A stretch of 64,000 bases of DNA from UBA12202 sp002691725. GTDB taxonomy: Bacteria; Pseudomonadota; Alphaproteobacteria; Puniceispirillales; UBA1172. How positions within the stretch are numbered: position 1 is the first letter of the stretch; each line of letters opens with the position of its first letter. Both the position numbers and the translations under genes were made by a program. Under the pieces are notes generated by a model. That model made no database searches and was not told the DNA's origin. It saw only the letters and a program-made list of their open reading frames with translations. This document shows, piece after piece, positions 1-8,240 of this stretch. Location of the stretch: NCBI GenBank assembly GCA_965660675.1, contig CBFIAU010000010.1:1-64000 (forward strand), read 5' to 3'.

Positions 1-61
1 CCAACGCGAAATTTGAAAGTGCAAACATCGCGAATACTATTGCAAATACTCTTCTCATCAT
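1..61 (-). CDS. 5' end of a secreted or periplasmic protein (partial)
   Basis: Only about 20 codons lie in the window; the gene runs off the left edge. The minus strand opens with ATG-ATG, two Arg codons, and then a hydrophobic run (VFAIVFAMFALSNFAL), the layout of a Sec signal peptide. A GGAAAG ribosome-binding stretch lies just upstream at about 64-69, and either Met (base 61 or 58) could start translation. The product is likely exported, but the mature part is missing, so no function can be given. Confidence 0.5.
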   Translation of the reverse strand, partial: MMRRVFAIVFAMFALSNFAL

Positions 62-200
62 CTCTTTCCTTTGAACTTATTAAACACAGTAGTATTACCA
101 TTCAGTACAGATAAAATAAATCGCTATTTCACCTGCTGTTTAAGACATTAAAAATTGTGTTTTTCGCAGCAAATCAGACCAGCGCGGGTGGCTGGGCGGT

Positions 201-266
201 GTTCCAGTGCCACCATCAATCAAGATAGCCTCGCCAGATGAAATGCGTCTTAACAAGTCTTCGTAA
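201..266. repeat. 66-bp copy of the 5' coding end of the neighbouring methyltransferase gene
   Basis: This segment matches 1158-1223 in the same orientation with one difference (C instead of T at 230). The other copy encodes codons 3-24 of the homocysteine S-methyltransferase, so this copy is a detached piece of that gene's 5' end lying downstream of its stop codon. The match stops abruptly on both sides. It looks like a recent duplication or the residue of a collapsed tandem gene pair. Confidence 0.9.
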
Positions 267-292
267 TAAGTAATTTCACTGCCATCGTGTTG

Positions 293-1231
293 CTATGCAT
301 AATGACCGATGAGTGGCTGCAACTTATGGATATGATCCGGCCTTATACCACAGCAACCACCAATCAAATTTATTCCTCGCTTTAGCCAGCGCTTTGCATA
401 GACAGCGTATTCAGCAGGAGAAATTGTACCGTCAAACATCCATTCCCCGTTAACCATTGCACCAGAATGTGCATAAACACCGGTCAAGCCGTCCCATTTT
501 TTATCTAAAATATCTAAACAGGAATCCACAAATATTACATCTGTATGCATGATATTAATCATTGGGATATCAAGGTCACCTATTGCCTCTACTGCATCTT
601 CCAAACTTGCACCTGAGGCAGATTGCATATGCTCATCTTCATTAGGTTTTCTATTCTGCAACCGCACAACACCCTCATTGTCTGTCGCACAAGACAGGCC
701 AGCCCATATGGGCAACCCGCTAGCAGCTGCGCCCTGAAAGACTGCCTTCATGCGATCAATATCGATCATCATTTCAAGCATAATAAGATCAGCGCCAGCC
801 ACTTTCATAATTTTGGCCTGCTCTGCGGCGCCCTCTTCAAGAGAGATCAAAGATGGCAACCTGCCAGAAAAGGTCCAATGCGAAATGCTGCCCGCCACCA
901 GCACCTGATCAGCGTTCATAGCAGTACGCGCTTCACATGCAATCTCTGTACTGCGTCTGTTGTAGTCATCAAAAAGGTTAAGACAGCCTGCATCCTCCAT
1001 CAAGTTTCGGGATGTTGCAAACGTATTCGCTATAACAATTTCAGCCCCACGCGCAATATAATCCTGATGTATCTGTTTAAGAATATCAGGATGACTCAAA
1101 GCACCACCACCATTCCAGGCATTTTTGAGTTGAGGAACGCCGCGTCGCTCGACTTCAGTTCCAGTGCCACCATCAATCAAGATAGCTTCGCCAGATGAAA
1201 TGCGTCTTAACAAGTCTTCGTAAGATGACAA
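293..1231 (-). CDS. homocysteine S-methyltransferase family protein
   Basis: This 312-residue protein has the length and fold signature of the Zn-dependent homocysteine S-methyltransferase family (MmuM / BHMT / MetH N-terminal type). Such enzymes move a methyl group from S-methylmethionine, betaine or a related donor to homocysteine in the cytoplasm. The N-terminal ILIDGGTGTE motif (residues 17-26) is the start of the TIM barrel. The three zinc-binding cysteines are present: Cys181 in GLSCATDN and Cys293/Cys294 in the GGCCG motif near the C-terminus. The methyl donor cannot be read from sequence. The gene stands alone, with a 66-bp piece of its own 5' end duplicated downstream at 201-266. Confidence 0.88.
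   Translation of the reverse strand: MSSYEDLLRRISSGEAILIDGGTGTEVERRGVPQLKNAWNGGGALSHPDILKQIHQDYIARGAEIVIANTFATSRNLMEDAGCLNLFDDYNRRSTEIACEARTAMNADQVLVAGSISHWTFSGRLPSLISLEEGAAEQAKIMKVAGADLIMLEMMIDIDRMKAVFQGAAASGLPIWAGLSCATDNEGVVRLQNRKPNEDEHMQSASGASLEDAVEAIGDLDIPMINIMHTDVIFVDSCLDILDKKWDGLTGVYAHSGAMVNGEWMFDGTISPAEYAVYAKRWLKRGINLIGGCCGIRPDHIHKLQPLIGHYA
1158..1223. repeat. 66-bp repeat, copy inside the methyltransferase gene
   Basis: This is the in-gene partner of 201-266 (65 of 66 bases identical). It covers codons 3-24 of the methyltransferase. Confidence 0.9.
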
Positions 1232-1695
1232 TATGAGCCTCCTTTGTTCAAAGTTACACGATAGTTTCTAAGACTAAAACATGTGCTTTTATTTACATTG
1301 GATCAATCAAAATGTTAGATGCCTAATAAAAAAACCACCTCAGATTGATACGGCTGTTTCTATCTTTAAGAAGATTGGTTACGGGGGTGCGCAACCGCCG
1401 TTACTTACATCTGGATTTTGCGAGGATGTAGGGAGATTGTTGGTCGCTGGAGCACGGAACTGCCGTCTATTGCGCTTGGATTTTACAACATTCATTGAAA
1501 ATATAGGGTGCAGCGTCAGGGTTTGCTAATGACCGCATGGGTGAGCTTTTGGGTATGAGTGGCTTTAGGGGTATTGATCTAAAGCAATTAGCACCAAACC
1601 TATAAAATTAGTAAATATCCATACTGCTTTTATATAGACAATTTTTGAGCCTTAGAACCAAGATCCAGTCCTTTGTCATACTGGTCATTTTCAAG
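1232..1695. other. 464-bp intergenic region without a clear gene
   Basis: The region holds the promoter side of the methyltransferase gene and the 3' side of the alpha/beta-hydrolase operon. The longest open frame (1281-1529, plus) has no convincing start or ribosome-binding site and resembles no family I can name with confidence. I see no tRNA, riboswitch or strong terminator here. Confidence 0.5.
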
Positions 1696-2505
1696 TTATT
1701 CTTTAGGCAGACTCAGCAAAAAGTCCAGCACCACGCTGTTGAAGTCATCTGAATTTTCTATATTTGAGAGATGTCCGGCATTTTTGATAATTTCAAGTTT
1801 TGCTCCTGGGATTTGATCGGCAATATCCTTTGCCAATTCAGGCGATGTAAGTCGATCAAATTCACCCACTACAACCAAGGTTGGGGCTTTGATTTGATGG
1901 AGGATATCAGTATGGTCTCCACGAACTGATGCTTCAATTGATTTGATATAACTATCCTTGTGTAGGCGACTCATTGAATCCACAAGTGCATCAAAGGTAT
2001 GTGTATTTTCTGGTCTTCCAATAAGTGTTTTGGCCACAACTGGAGCAATATCCTTTGGCTCTTTGCCAGCAAGGAGAGGTTCTTTTCTGAGCCGGATAAA
2101 TTCATCCTGCTGTTCTTTGGTGAAATGTTTAAAACCTTTATGAGTATCACAGAGGATCAGAGACGAAATTCGATGGCTGTATTTTTCGCAAAATGAAAAA
2201 GCAATCCGTCCCCCCATAGAAAGCCCGAGCAGATGAGCTTTTTTCACCCCGTAATGATCCAAAACACGGTTCAGATCATCAGCAAAATCTGAAAACTCAA
2301 GATCGCCCGGATAATCGTCACTTTCACCATACCCTCGTGCATCCCAAGCGACTGTTTTGAAATACTTTCCAAATTCCTCAATATTTGTAACCCAGTTCTG
2401 CTTGTTACCACCTATACCATGCATTAGGATCAAAAGCTCACCTTCGCCGCATTCATTAACAGAAATATATGGTAAAGGACCAATTCGGTGAGAAGTAATC
2501 ATCAA
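1696..2505 (-). CDS. alpha/beta-fold hydrolase
   Basis: This 269-residue alpha/beta hydrolase is of the 3-oxoadipate enol-lactonase / HsaD-like type. The oxyanion-hole motif HGIGG is at 29-33, the nucleophile elbow GLSMGG has Ser96, the acid is likely the Asp of GEFDRLT, and the catalytic His lies in NAGHLSNIE near the C-terminus, so the triad is complete. The gene is the last of a five-gene minus-strand operon and begins 1 bp after the permease gene ends. A hydrolase co-transcribed with an uptake system probably acts on the imported compound, such as an ester, lactone or C-C bond. The substrate is unknown. Confidence 0.85.
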   Translation of the reverse strand: MMITSHRIGPLPYISVNECGEGELLILMHGIGGNKQNWVTNIEEFGKYFKTVAWDARGYGESDDYPGDLEFSDFADDLNRVLDHYGVKKAHLLGLSMGGRIAFSFCEKYSHRISSLILCDTHKGFKHFTKEQQDEFIRLRKEPLLAGKEPKDIAPVVAKTLIGRPENTHTFDALVDSMSRLHKDSYIKSIEASVRGDHTDILHQIKAPTLVVVGEFDRLTSPELAKDIADQIPGAKLEIIKNAGHLSNIENSDDFNSVVLDFLLSLPKE

Positions 2506-2506
2506 C

Positions 2507-3274
2507 TCAAGTCTCCATTTTGTTTATAGAATATCTTTTGGCTACTGGCCGTAATATTATTCCGTCAATGATAGAAAAAAGTAACACAATTAAAATACAG
2601 ACTGCCAATACTCTTTGAGCATCAGACTGATTTTGCGCCTGTTGCAGCAACCAGCCCAGACCGGAACTGGCCCCAAACAGTTCCGCAACAATCGCAATTT
2701 TCCAAGCAATGCCGTAAGACATTCTCACACCGGCAATTATAAAAGGCACAGCCAGGGGAATGTGTAATTTAAAAAAGTTTCTGAACGCGTTCCTTGAAAA
2801 ACTTTTGCCCATTTCAAGCAGTTCCTGATCCATTTGACGAAAACCTTGAAGGCAATTGATCAAGCAGAATGGTGTGATGATCATAATTTCAATAAAGATA
2901 ACCGTCCCATTTGAAATAGAAAACCAAATCACACCTAGAATAGCCCATCCCACAGAAGGAAAACTGTTCAGAACAACAAGGATGTTATTTTCGATGATCG
3001 TATTAAAGAATATATTTAACCGCGAAAGGACAGCAAACAAGACTGAAATTAATGCTGCAATTAACACAGCCGCCAGGACCCGCGACATGCTAATAAACAC
3101 ATGGCCAACTGTGTTTGAGTCTGTCACCAATGTGATGAGTGACATCAAGACTTCATAAGGGGTTGGCAGGACAAAATCTGGCAAATCCTTAGCAATAAAC
3201 CACCAGAACCCACAAATCACCAAAATGAGGAGTTCAGATAAATAAGCACTTCTTTTCGCCAAATTATTTAACAT
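2507..3274 (-). CDS. ABC transporter permease (SsuC/TauC-like)
   Basis: This 255-residue inner-membrane permease belongs to the nitrate/sulfonate/taurine class (BPD_transp_1). It has about six hydrophobic segments and a cytoplasmic EAA-type loop near residues 145-175 (LLEMGKSF followed by LHIPLAVPFIIAG). It overlaps the upstream permease gene by 11 bp, which suggests translational coupling and a heterodimeric channel. It serves the same uptake system as the ATPase at 5052-5798 and the binding protein at 4065-5042. Confidence 0.9.
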   Translation of the reverse strand: MLNNLAKRSAYLSELLILVICGFWWFIAKDLPDFVLPTPYEVLMSLITLVTDSNTVGHVFISMSRVLAAVLIAALISVLFAVLSRLNIFFNTIIENNILVVLNSFPSVGWAILGVIWFSISNGTVIFIEIMIITPFCLINCLQGFRQMDQELLEMGKSFSRNAFRNFFKLHIPLAVPFIIAGVRMSYGIAWKIAIVAELFGASSGLGWLLQQAQNQSDAQRVLAVCILIVLLFSIIDGIILRPVAKRYSINKMET

Positions 3275-4025
3275 GATATCTTTTATCTAAACTTTTTTGA
3301 ACACGGTTAAAAACCAGCAGTTCTGATGCAATGACAAATACAATCATATAGGCGATGAGGGCAAATATGATTTCAGTTTCAAATTCCTGGCGAGCTTTGT
3401 TGATCATATACCCCATGCCACCAGAACCCCCAAACAACTCAGCTGTCAGCACAACTTTCCAACTGACCCCAAAACTAATCCTCAAGGTTGCAAATGCATA
3501 AGGATAAAGCATCGGCATAACCAGCTTTCTGAAATTTTTGAGCTTCTTCCGTGTCAAGCTAGTGCCGAGTTCCAATAACTCGGTATCCATTTCTAATAAA
3601 CCGGTGCGCAGGTTGATGATCGCAAACGGAACAAGGACCATTGTGACAGCAAAGATAACTGTAAAGGAATTGATGCCAAACCACAGAATGGCAATAAACA
3701 GCCAGCCAACACCGGAAAAGGAATTCAGAAACGGGGTCAGTCTTTGGTCAACAAAATGAGCGCTTATCGGATTGAGATTTGGAAGAATTGCAATGCAAAT
3801 GCCCATCACGAAGGCGATCACCATCGCGCTTGAGATATGGATTAATGACAGCAGAATCTGACGCGACGTGTTGGCATCAGTAAGGATCTCCATCATCGTG
3901 GTGGCAACAGGGCCGGGGCCGGGCAATTGAAAGGCCGGAACCTGAAGCGAATACACATGCCAGATACCGACAAAACTGACCCAAAATGCCAGCGATATAA
4001 TGATTTTTTTTGTTTTTAATGCCAA
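3264..4025 (-). CDS. ABC transporter permease (SsuC/TauC-like)
   Basis: This 253-residue membrane permease is paralogous to the next gene. A hydrophobic N-terminal helix is followed by further transmembrane segments, and the EAA loop reads ELLELGTSLTRKKLKNF then KLVMPMLYPYAFATLR. Two distinct permeases in one operon point to a heterodimeric transmembrane channel, common in NMT1-family importers. It starts 39 bp after the binding-protein gene. Confidence 0.9.
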   Translation of the reverse strand: MALKTKKIIISLAFWVSFVGIWHVYSLQVPAFQLPGPGPVATTMMEILTDANTSRQILLSLIHISSAMVIAFVMGICIAILPNLNPISAHFVDQRLTPFLNSFSGVGWLFIAILWFGINSFTVIFAVTMVLVPFAIINLRTGLLEMDTELLELGTSLTRKKLKNFRKLVMPMLYPYAFATLRISFGVSWKVVLTAELFGGSGGMGYMINKARQEFETEIIFALIAYMIVFVIASELLVFNRVQKSLDKRYHVK

Positions 4026-4064
4026 CCACTTATCTCACAGCATTCGGGGCCAAAAAGTTTGTAT

Positions 4065-5042
4065 TTACTTTTCCATCACGGTTTCAGACCAGACAGCATC
4101 ACGGATATCAGGTGATTCTTTCAGCATGCCCAGTGCCTGGGCCTGATCCCAGAGCGTCTGAATAGCTTTCATATCTTCGTCATTCATCAGAACCGGAAAA
4201 TCGCTGTATTCAGCAAACCAGCGCTTGAAAAACTCAATATCTGTTCCGGTTTCTGCTGAAACGGCACCAAAAACCTCATCAGGATTTGCTTTTGCATATT
4301 CAACCGAAGCATGGAGCAATCTTAGGAACTCCTGATGCACTTCCGGCTTGGCATCCAGTTTCTGGCCATACCCTGCAAGTACAGCAGAAACCATACGCAC
4401 GCCGAATTGTTCATAATTATCAGGTGCGGTCGAAACAATCGAACGGAAGGCATTTGTATTTTGTGCCTTAAAGGCCTGTGCGTGGATCAATGTTGCCGCA
4501 TCAATGGTTTCAGATTCGAGCGCGGCAGGCATGCCGGGTGGAGGCATTTCAACAAACTCAATATCACCACCTTCAAGATCAACATTGAACCCATGTGAAT
4601 TCGCAAGCGCAATCCTGATCAGTGTAATTCCGGAAGACCCTAGGGAGTAAACTGCCAGTTTTTTGCCCTTTAGGTCTGCCGCTGTTTTCAGGGGGCTATC
4701 TTTTCTGACCCAGATATCTGCCCCTTCTCCAGCTTTATGATATCTGAGAGCTGTTCCAATAATGCGCAGGTCAAGCCCTTTGGAACGTGCCCTGGGAATA
4801 GCCATCCCTGCCGTTTGAACAACATCATAGGTCTGTGCGATTGTTGCCTGGATTAGTGCCGGGATCTGCAAAGCATCTGCTTGAACCTCAATCAGGTCAG
4901 ATTTAACTTTACCATTCTTCAGAGCCCACATCACCGCTTCGTGACTTGGGTCTGACAAATAGCCAAATTTGACCACTTCCTTTGCCAGCGCACCGCTGGT
5001 AAAAAACACGCTCAATGCAAGAGCAAAAATAAATCTAGTCAT
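4065..5042 (-). CDS. ABC transporter substrate-binding protein (NMT1/TauA-like)
   Basis: This 325-residue periplasmic binding protein has a Sec signal peptide (hydrophobic core about 4-18, likely cleavage after ALA at 18-20). The mature part begins EVVKFGYLSDPSHEA, typical of NMT1/SsuA/TauA proteins, and contains the usual DLKGKKLAV segment. Relatives bind sulfonates, taurine, nitrate, pyrimidine precursors or aromatic acids; the sequence does not decide which. The hydrolase at the end of the operon makes an organic ester or carboxylate more likely than an inorganic ion. Confidence 0.88.
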   Translation of the reverse strand: MTRFIFALALSVFFTSGALAKEVVKFGYLSDPSHEAVMWALKNGKVKSDLIEVQADALQIPALIQATIAQTYDVVQTAGMAIPRARSKGLDLRIIGTALRYHKAGEGADIWVRKDSPLKTAADLKGKKLAVYSLGSSGITLIRIALANSHGFNVDLEGGDIEFVEMPPPGMPAALESETIDAATLIHAQAFKAQNTNAFRSIVSTAPDNYEQFGVRMVSAVLAGYGQKLDAKPEVHQEFLRLLHASVEYAKANPDEVFGAVSAETGTDIEFFKRWFAEYSDFPVLMNDEDMKAIQTLWDQAQALGMLKESPDIRDAVWSETVMEK

Positions 5043-5051
5043 AATCTCTCC

Positions 5052-5798
5052 TTATGTTTCAGCCATTTTCCTGAATTGATTTATTAAATTCACTTTTATC
5101 CTACGCAATTCGTCATGAATTTCAATTTCACGCGGACGTTTTTCTTTTGGTTCAATAATATTCTGAACGAATGAAGGCCTTGTTCCCAGCACAAAAATAC
5201 GATCCCCCAACTCCAGTGCTTCATCTATATCATGAGTTACAAAAATAATCGTATTGCCAATTTCTTTCCAGAGTTCGATCAGTTGCAGCCGCAAGACCCT
5301 GCGTGTATTGGGGTCAAGTGCCGAAAAGGGTTCATCCATCAGAATGATTTCAGGCTTCAAGGCCAATGCCCTCGCAATGGCAACACGCTGCCTTTCTCCG
5401 CCGGATAGCATGATCGGCATTTTGTGCATGTCATCGGCCAGCCCCACCTTTGTCAGCTGTTCTGATGCAAGAGACATGCGCTCATCAGAACTTAATTTCG
5501 GATACCGCATTTCTAGGCCAAAAGCCGCATTTGAAAGGGCGTTCTTCCAGGGGAGCAGCCTTGGATTCTGAAAAACATAAGCGATTTTTTCCCAACCACT
5601 ACCAGGCAGGTCGCCAGCCACTTGAATTGATCCTGTGCTACCCTCAAGCAAGTCACCAATCAGCCTCAAAATGGTTGATTTACCGCATCCTGAAGGGCCC
5701 AGCAGACAGATGAATTCACCCTTTTCAACAGAAAAATTCAGATTTTCCAGAATTTGAACGCTGCCAAGTTTAAGGCCAACATTTTCAAAAGTGATCAT
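5052..5798 (-). CDS. ABC transporter ATP-binding protein (SsuB/TauB-like)
   Basis: This 248-residue ATPase energises the uptake system encoded downstream. All motifs are intact: Walker A GPSGCGKST at 34-42, a Q-loop in YVFQNPRLLPW, the signature LSGGERQRVAIARAL, Walker B IILMDEPFSALD and the switch His in FVTHDIDEA. It is the first gene of the operon, followed by the binding protein after 9 bp. The promoter should lie in 5799-6000, but no clear box stands out. Confidence 0.92.
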   Translation of the reverse strand: MITFENVGLKLGSVQILENLNFSVEKGEFICLLGPSGCGKSTILRLIGDLLEGSTGSIQVAGDLPGSGWEKIAYVFQNPRLLPWKNALSNAAFGLEMRYPKLSSDERMSLASEQLTKVGLADDMHKMPIMLSGGERQRVAIARALALKPEIILMDEPFSALDPNTRRVLRLQLIELWKEIGNTIIFVTHDIDEALELGDRIFVLGTRPSFVQNIIEPKEKRPREIEIHDELRRIKVNLINQFRKMAET

Positions 5799-6648
5799 TG
5801 AAGAAGTTTTTACCTACGGATTATAAACATAGAATAAACTATAAATAGTATCCGTGAATATTCAAACGAATTCTTGCTCCATTGATTGGTGGCTTCCACC
5901 CCGGCAAGACATACAAACCTTCAGTCACACATCCCAAGTCAATCCTACTGCTATACTCGCAGATGCATTATCCTAAAATTGTGCCATCCTAGAGGATACT
6001 GGTGACTCTAGTGTCATCATGGTTGCGGGGGCAGGATTTGAACCTGAAGTAATAAAAACTTGAGCTTTGCATTATTATCAAAATTACAATCAATTAAACT
6101 AGCTCATCTATCAAATCACCGCGATCCGAGGCGCAACGCCCGGCCCAATCTAGGCCCCACCCCCTTGCAAAATTGAAACACTATCAGCAACCCGCTCCAG
6201 TAACCCCCGAGCCATACTTCAAGACCCTCGCATCTTGCTTCTGGGAACAGTATTCAAGCGTCAAGCCTCCCGAAACTTGGCTCTCGAATCTCGCAACTAG
6301 GTTCAGGCAAGGTTGCAGGTAAGGTTTTGATAGTTGACCAATATGCTGAACATGCTAACATGTTGATATTACTGGAAACAGTCTTGAAATGGTACTTGGG
6401 AAGGGCTTCAAACCCAGCCCCTGGGCACCACCTTTTTCCAAGGTTCAAGGGCTGTGCCTCATTTCCCCATTATCGGTTTAATATGAAGAAAACGGCTTCT
6501 GCGCCTTTTTCGCATAGGGGGTTGTGTCGGAAAGCTGTATCATGTTTGATTAATATTAAAATATGATCAGGCATGCCAGATGCGTGCCTAAGCGCCTTAT
6601 GCAATAATGAGGCAATATGGGCATGTGATCCGGGGTTAGGAAAAAGCA
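5799..6648. other. 850-bp region without a recognised gene, probably a mobile-element scar
   Basis: This is the longest stretch without a convincing gene. Its open frames (for example 6254-6448 minus, 6327-6566 plus) are short and overlapping, and I do not recognise them. The clearest item is a tRNA-fMet 3' fragment at 6020-6046. A small inverted repeat (CTAGAG at 5989-5994, CTCTAG at 6006-6011) lies just before it. The right end must hold the promoter of the sulfatase gene. Confidence 0.5.
6020..6046 (-). pseudogene. 3' fragment of an initiator tRNA (tRNA-fMet), probable attachment-site remnant
   Basis: Read on the minus strand, the segment gives the 3' part of a T-arm, a TTCAAAT T-loop, the acceptor strand CCCCGCA and a final ACCA, as in bacterial tRNA-fMet. 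The match ends after the T-stem; the anticodon and D arms are absent and AT-rich unrelated DNA follows. A tRNA 3' end standing alone is the usual mark left by a tyrosine-integrase element that used a tRNA gene as attachment site. The tRNA identity comes from memory of the consensus, not a search. Confidence 0.75.
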
Positions 6649-8112
6649 ATGACGCCAAAAAAACCGAACATCCTTTTGATCATGGCTGATCAGATGACCC
6701 CGTTTATGCTTGAGGCTTGCGGCGGTATCGGTGCAAAAACTGAGAATATGACGAAGCTGGCGGCGCGCTCAGCGAACTTCACCAACGCCTATACACCTAG
6801 CCCGATCTGCGTACCTGCTCGGTCTTGCTTAATGACCGGGCTCTACACCTCAACAACGGGCTGTTATGATAATGGCGATCCTTACCACAGCTTTATTCCA
6901 ACATTTGCCCATTACCTGACCAATGCAGGTTACCATACCGTACTGTCAGGCAAAATGCATTTTGTCGGGGCGGATCAACTGCATGGGTTTGAACGGCGCT
7001 TGAACACAGATGTCTATCCGTCAGGATTTATCTGGTCATACCCATTGCCGCCCGAAGATGATCCTACCTTTAAGGCTTTTGATTTTGCGCCGCAATATAT
7101 GGCCGAAAACATTGGCCCCGGTTGGTCAAAAGAGCTTCAATATGACGAAGAAACTCATTTCAAATCCCTGGAATACCTGCGCCATGCCCCTGACAAGCCC
7201 TGGATGCTTACGGTCTCTTACACCAACCCACATCCGCCCTATAAGGTGCCTAAGAAATATTGGGAGATGTACAAGGATGCCGATATCCCATTACCGGATT
7301 ACCCTGATGATATGGATGAGAAATATTCTGACTATGACCATGCGATCAGGCGCTGGCATGGGCTGCACAGCAAAGGCGATGAGATCCGCAAACCAGAAAA
7401 CCAGATTGCGATGCGGCGCGGGTTTGCCGCCCTTGCCCATTATGTTGACGACAAAATAGGTGAGCTCCTCGACACGATTGAAGAAAGCGGATTGCGCGAT
7501 GAAACAATCGTCATTGTGACCTCTGATCATGGTGAAATGCTGGGTGAGAAAGGCATGATCCAAAAGCGCAGCCTCTATGAATGGTCTAGCCGTATCCCGC
7601 TATTCATCGACATTCCTGATGTCGCTCCTGTCCGGATAGATACCCCTGTTTCGTTGCTGGATGTGCCTGCTACTCTGCTCGATATTGCCGGACAAGCCCC
7701 TATACGCCAGATGGAGGGTCGGTCATTGCTTGCCGCTGTTCATGGGGCAGAACCAGAGCTGGTGCCTGTGATATCTGAATATCACGGTGAGGGCATCATG
7801 CGCCCTAGCTTCATCGTTCGGCTTGGTGACTGGAAGTATCACTATTGCCACGGATCAGAACCTCGTCTATTCAATCTCGCGATTGATCCTGACGAGTGGC
7901 ATGATCGCGTGGGTGAGCCTGAACTTGCTGAGATAGAACTTGAGCTTAATAAGATCATAACGGGGGGATATTTTGATCTGGAGAAAATCGCGCAAGATGT
8001 GTGGGAGCGTTTGCCGATGAAGCAAGTGGTGAATGAGGCGATGAAGACCAACAATACGCATTGGGATTATCAGGTCGATCAAAAGGCATCAACACAGTAT
8101 ATCCGTTCATAA
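6649..8112 (+). CDS. sulfatase, choline-sulfatase-like
   Basis: This 487-residue type I sulfatase has the formylglycine signature CVPAR with Cys54, Pro56 and Arg58, the cysteine that is converted to formylglycine. It opens with PNILLIMADQ, whose Asp helps bind the calcium, and has the second metal site in VTSDHGEM near residue 288. The segments around LSGKMHFVGADQLHGFE and the C-terminal HWDYQ match the BetC choline-sulfatase subgroup as I recall it. It would free sulfate and an alcohol such as choline from a sulfate ester. There is no signal peptide, so it is probably cytoplasmic. The ATG follows an AGGAAA ribosome-binding site. The exact substrate is inferred. Confidence 0.85.
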   Translation: MTPKKPNILLIMADQMTPFMLEACGGIGAKTENMTKLAARSANFTNAYTPSPICVPARSCLMTGLYTSTTGCYDNGDPYHSFIPTFAHYLTNAGYHTVLSGKMHFVGADQLHGFERRLNTDVYPSGFIWSYPLPPEDDPTFKAFDFAPQYMAENIGPGWSKELQYDEETHFKSLEYLRHAPDKPWMLTVSYTNPHPPYKVPKKYWEMYKDADIPLPDYPDDMDEKYSDYDHAIRRWHGLHSKGDEIRKPENQIAMRRGFAALAHYVDDKIGELLDTIEESGLRDETIVIVTSDHGEMLGEKGMIQKRSLYEWSSRIPLFIDIPDVAPVRIDTPVSLLDVPATLLDIAGQAPIRQMEGRSLLAAVHGAEPELVPVISEYHGEGIMRPSFIVRLGDWKYHYCHGSEPRLFNLAIDPDEWHDRVGEPELAEIELELNKIITGGYFDLEKIAQDVWERLPMKQVVNEAMKTNNTHWDYQVDQKASTQYIRS

Positions 8113-8240
8113 ATGTGAGAACGTAATGCGCATCAATGGTTTCAGGCGAGCATGTTGCTCAATAACAGACTGATCTGTCTTGGTTGGGCATCCTCAATCT
8201 CGCCATAGTTCTTTGGCCTATAATTTGTGAACTGGAAAGG

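Noticed and set aside
1281..1529. 82-codon plus-strand frame that could be a decayed gene (KKIGYGGAQPP resembles a TIM-barrel isomerase stretch)
   Set aside because: The resemblance is short, there is no ribosome-binding site, and I cannot support a family.
6403..6432. Sequence resembling a tRNA T-arm and acceptor end (GGGCTTCAAACCC then GGGCACCA)
   Set aside because: The arm would need an eight-base loop and no matching 5' half or anticodon arm exists nearby, so it is not called as a tRNA.
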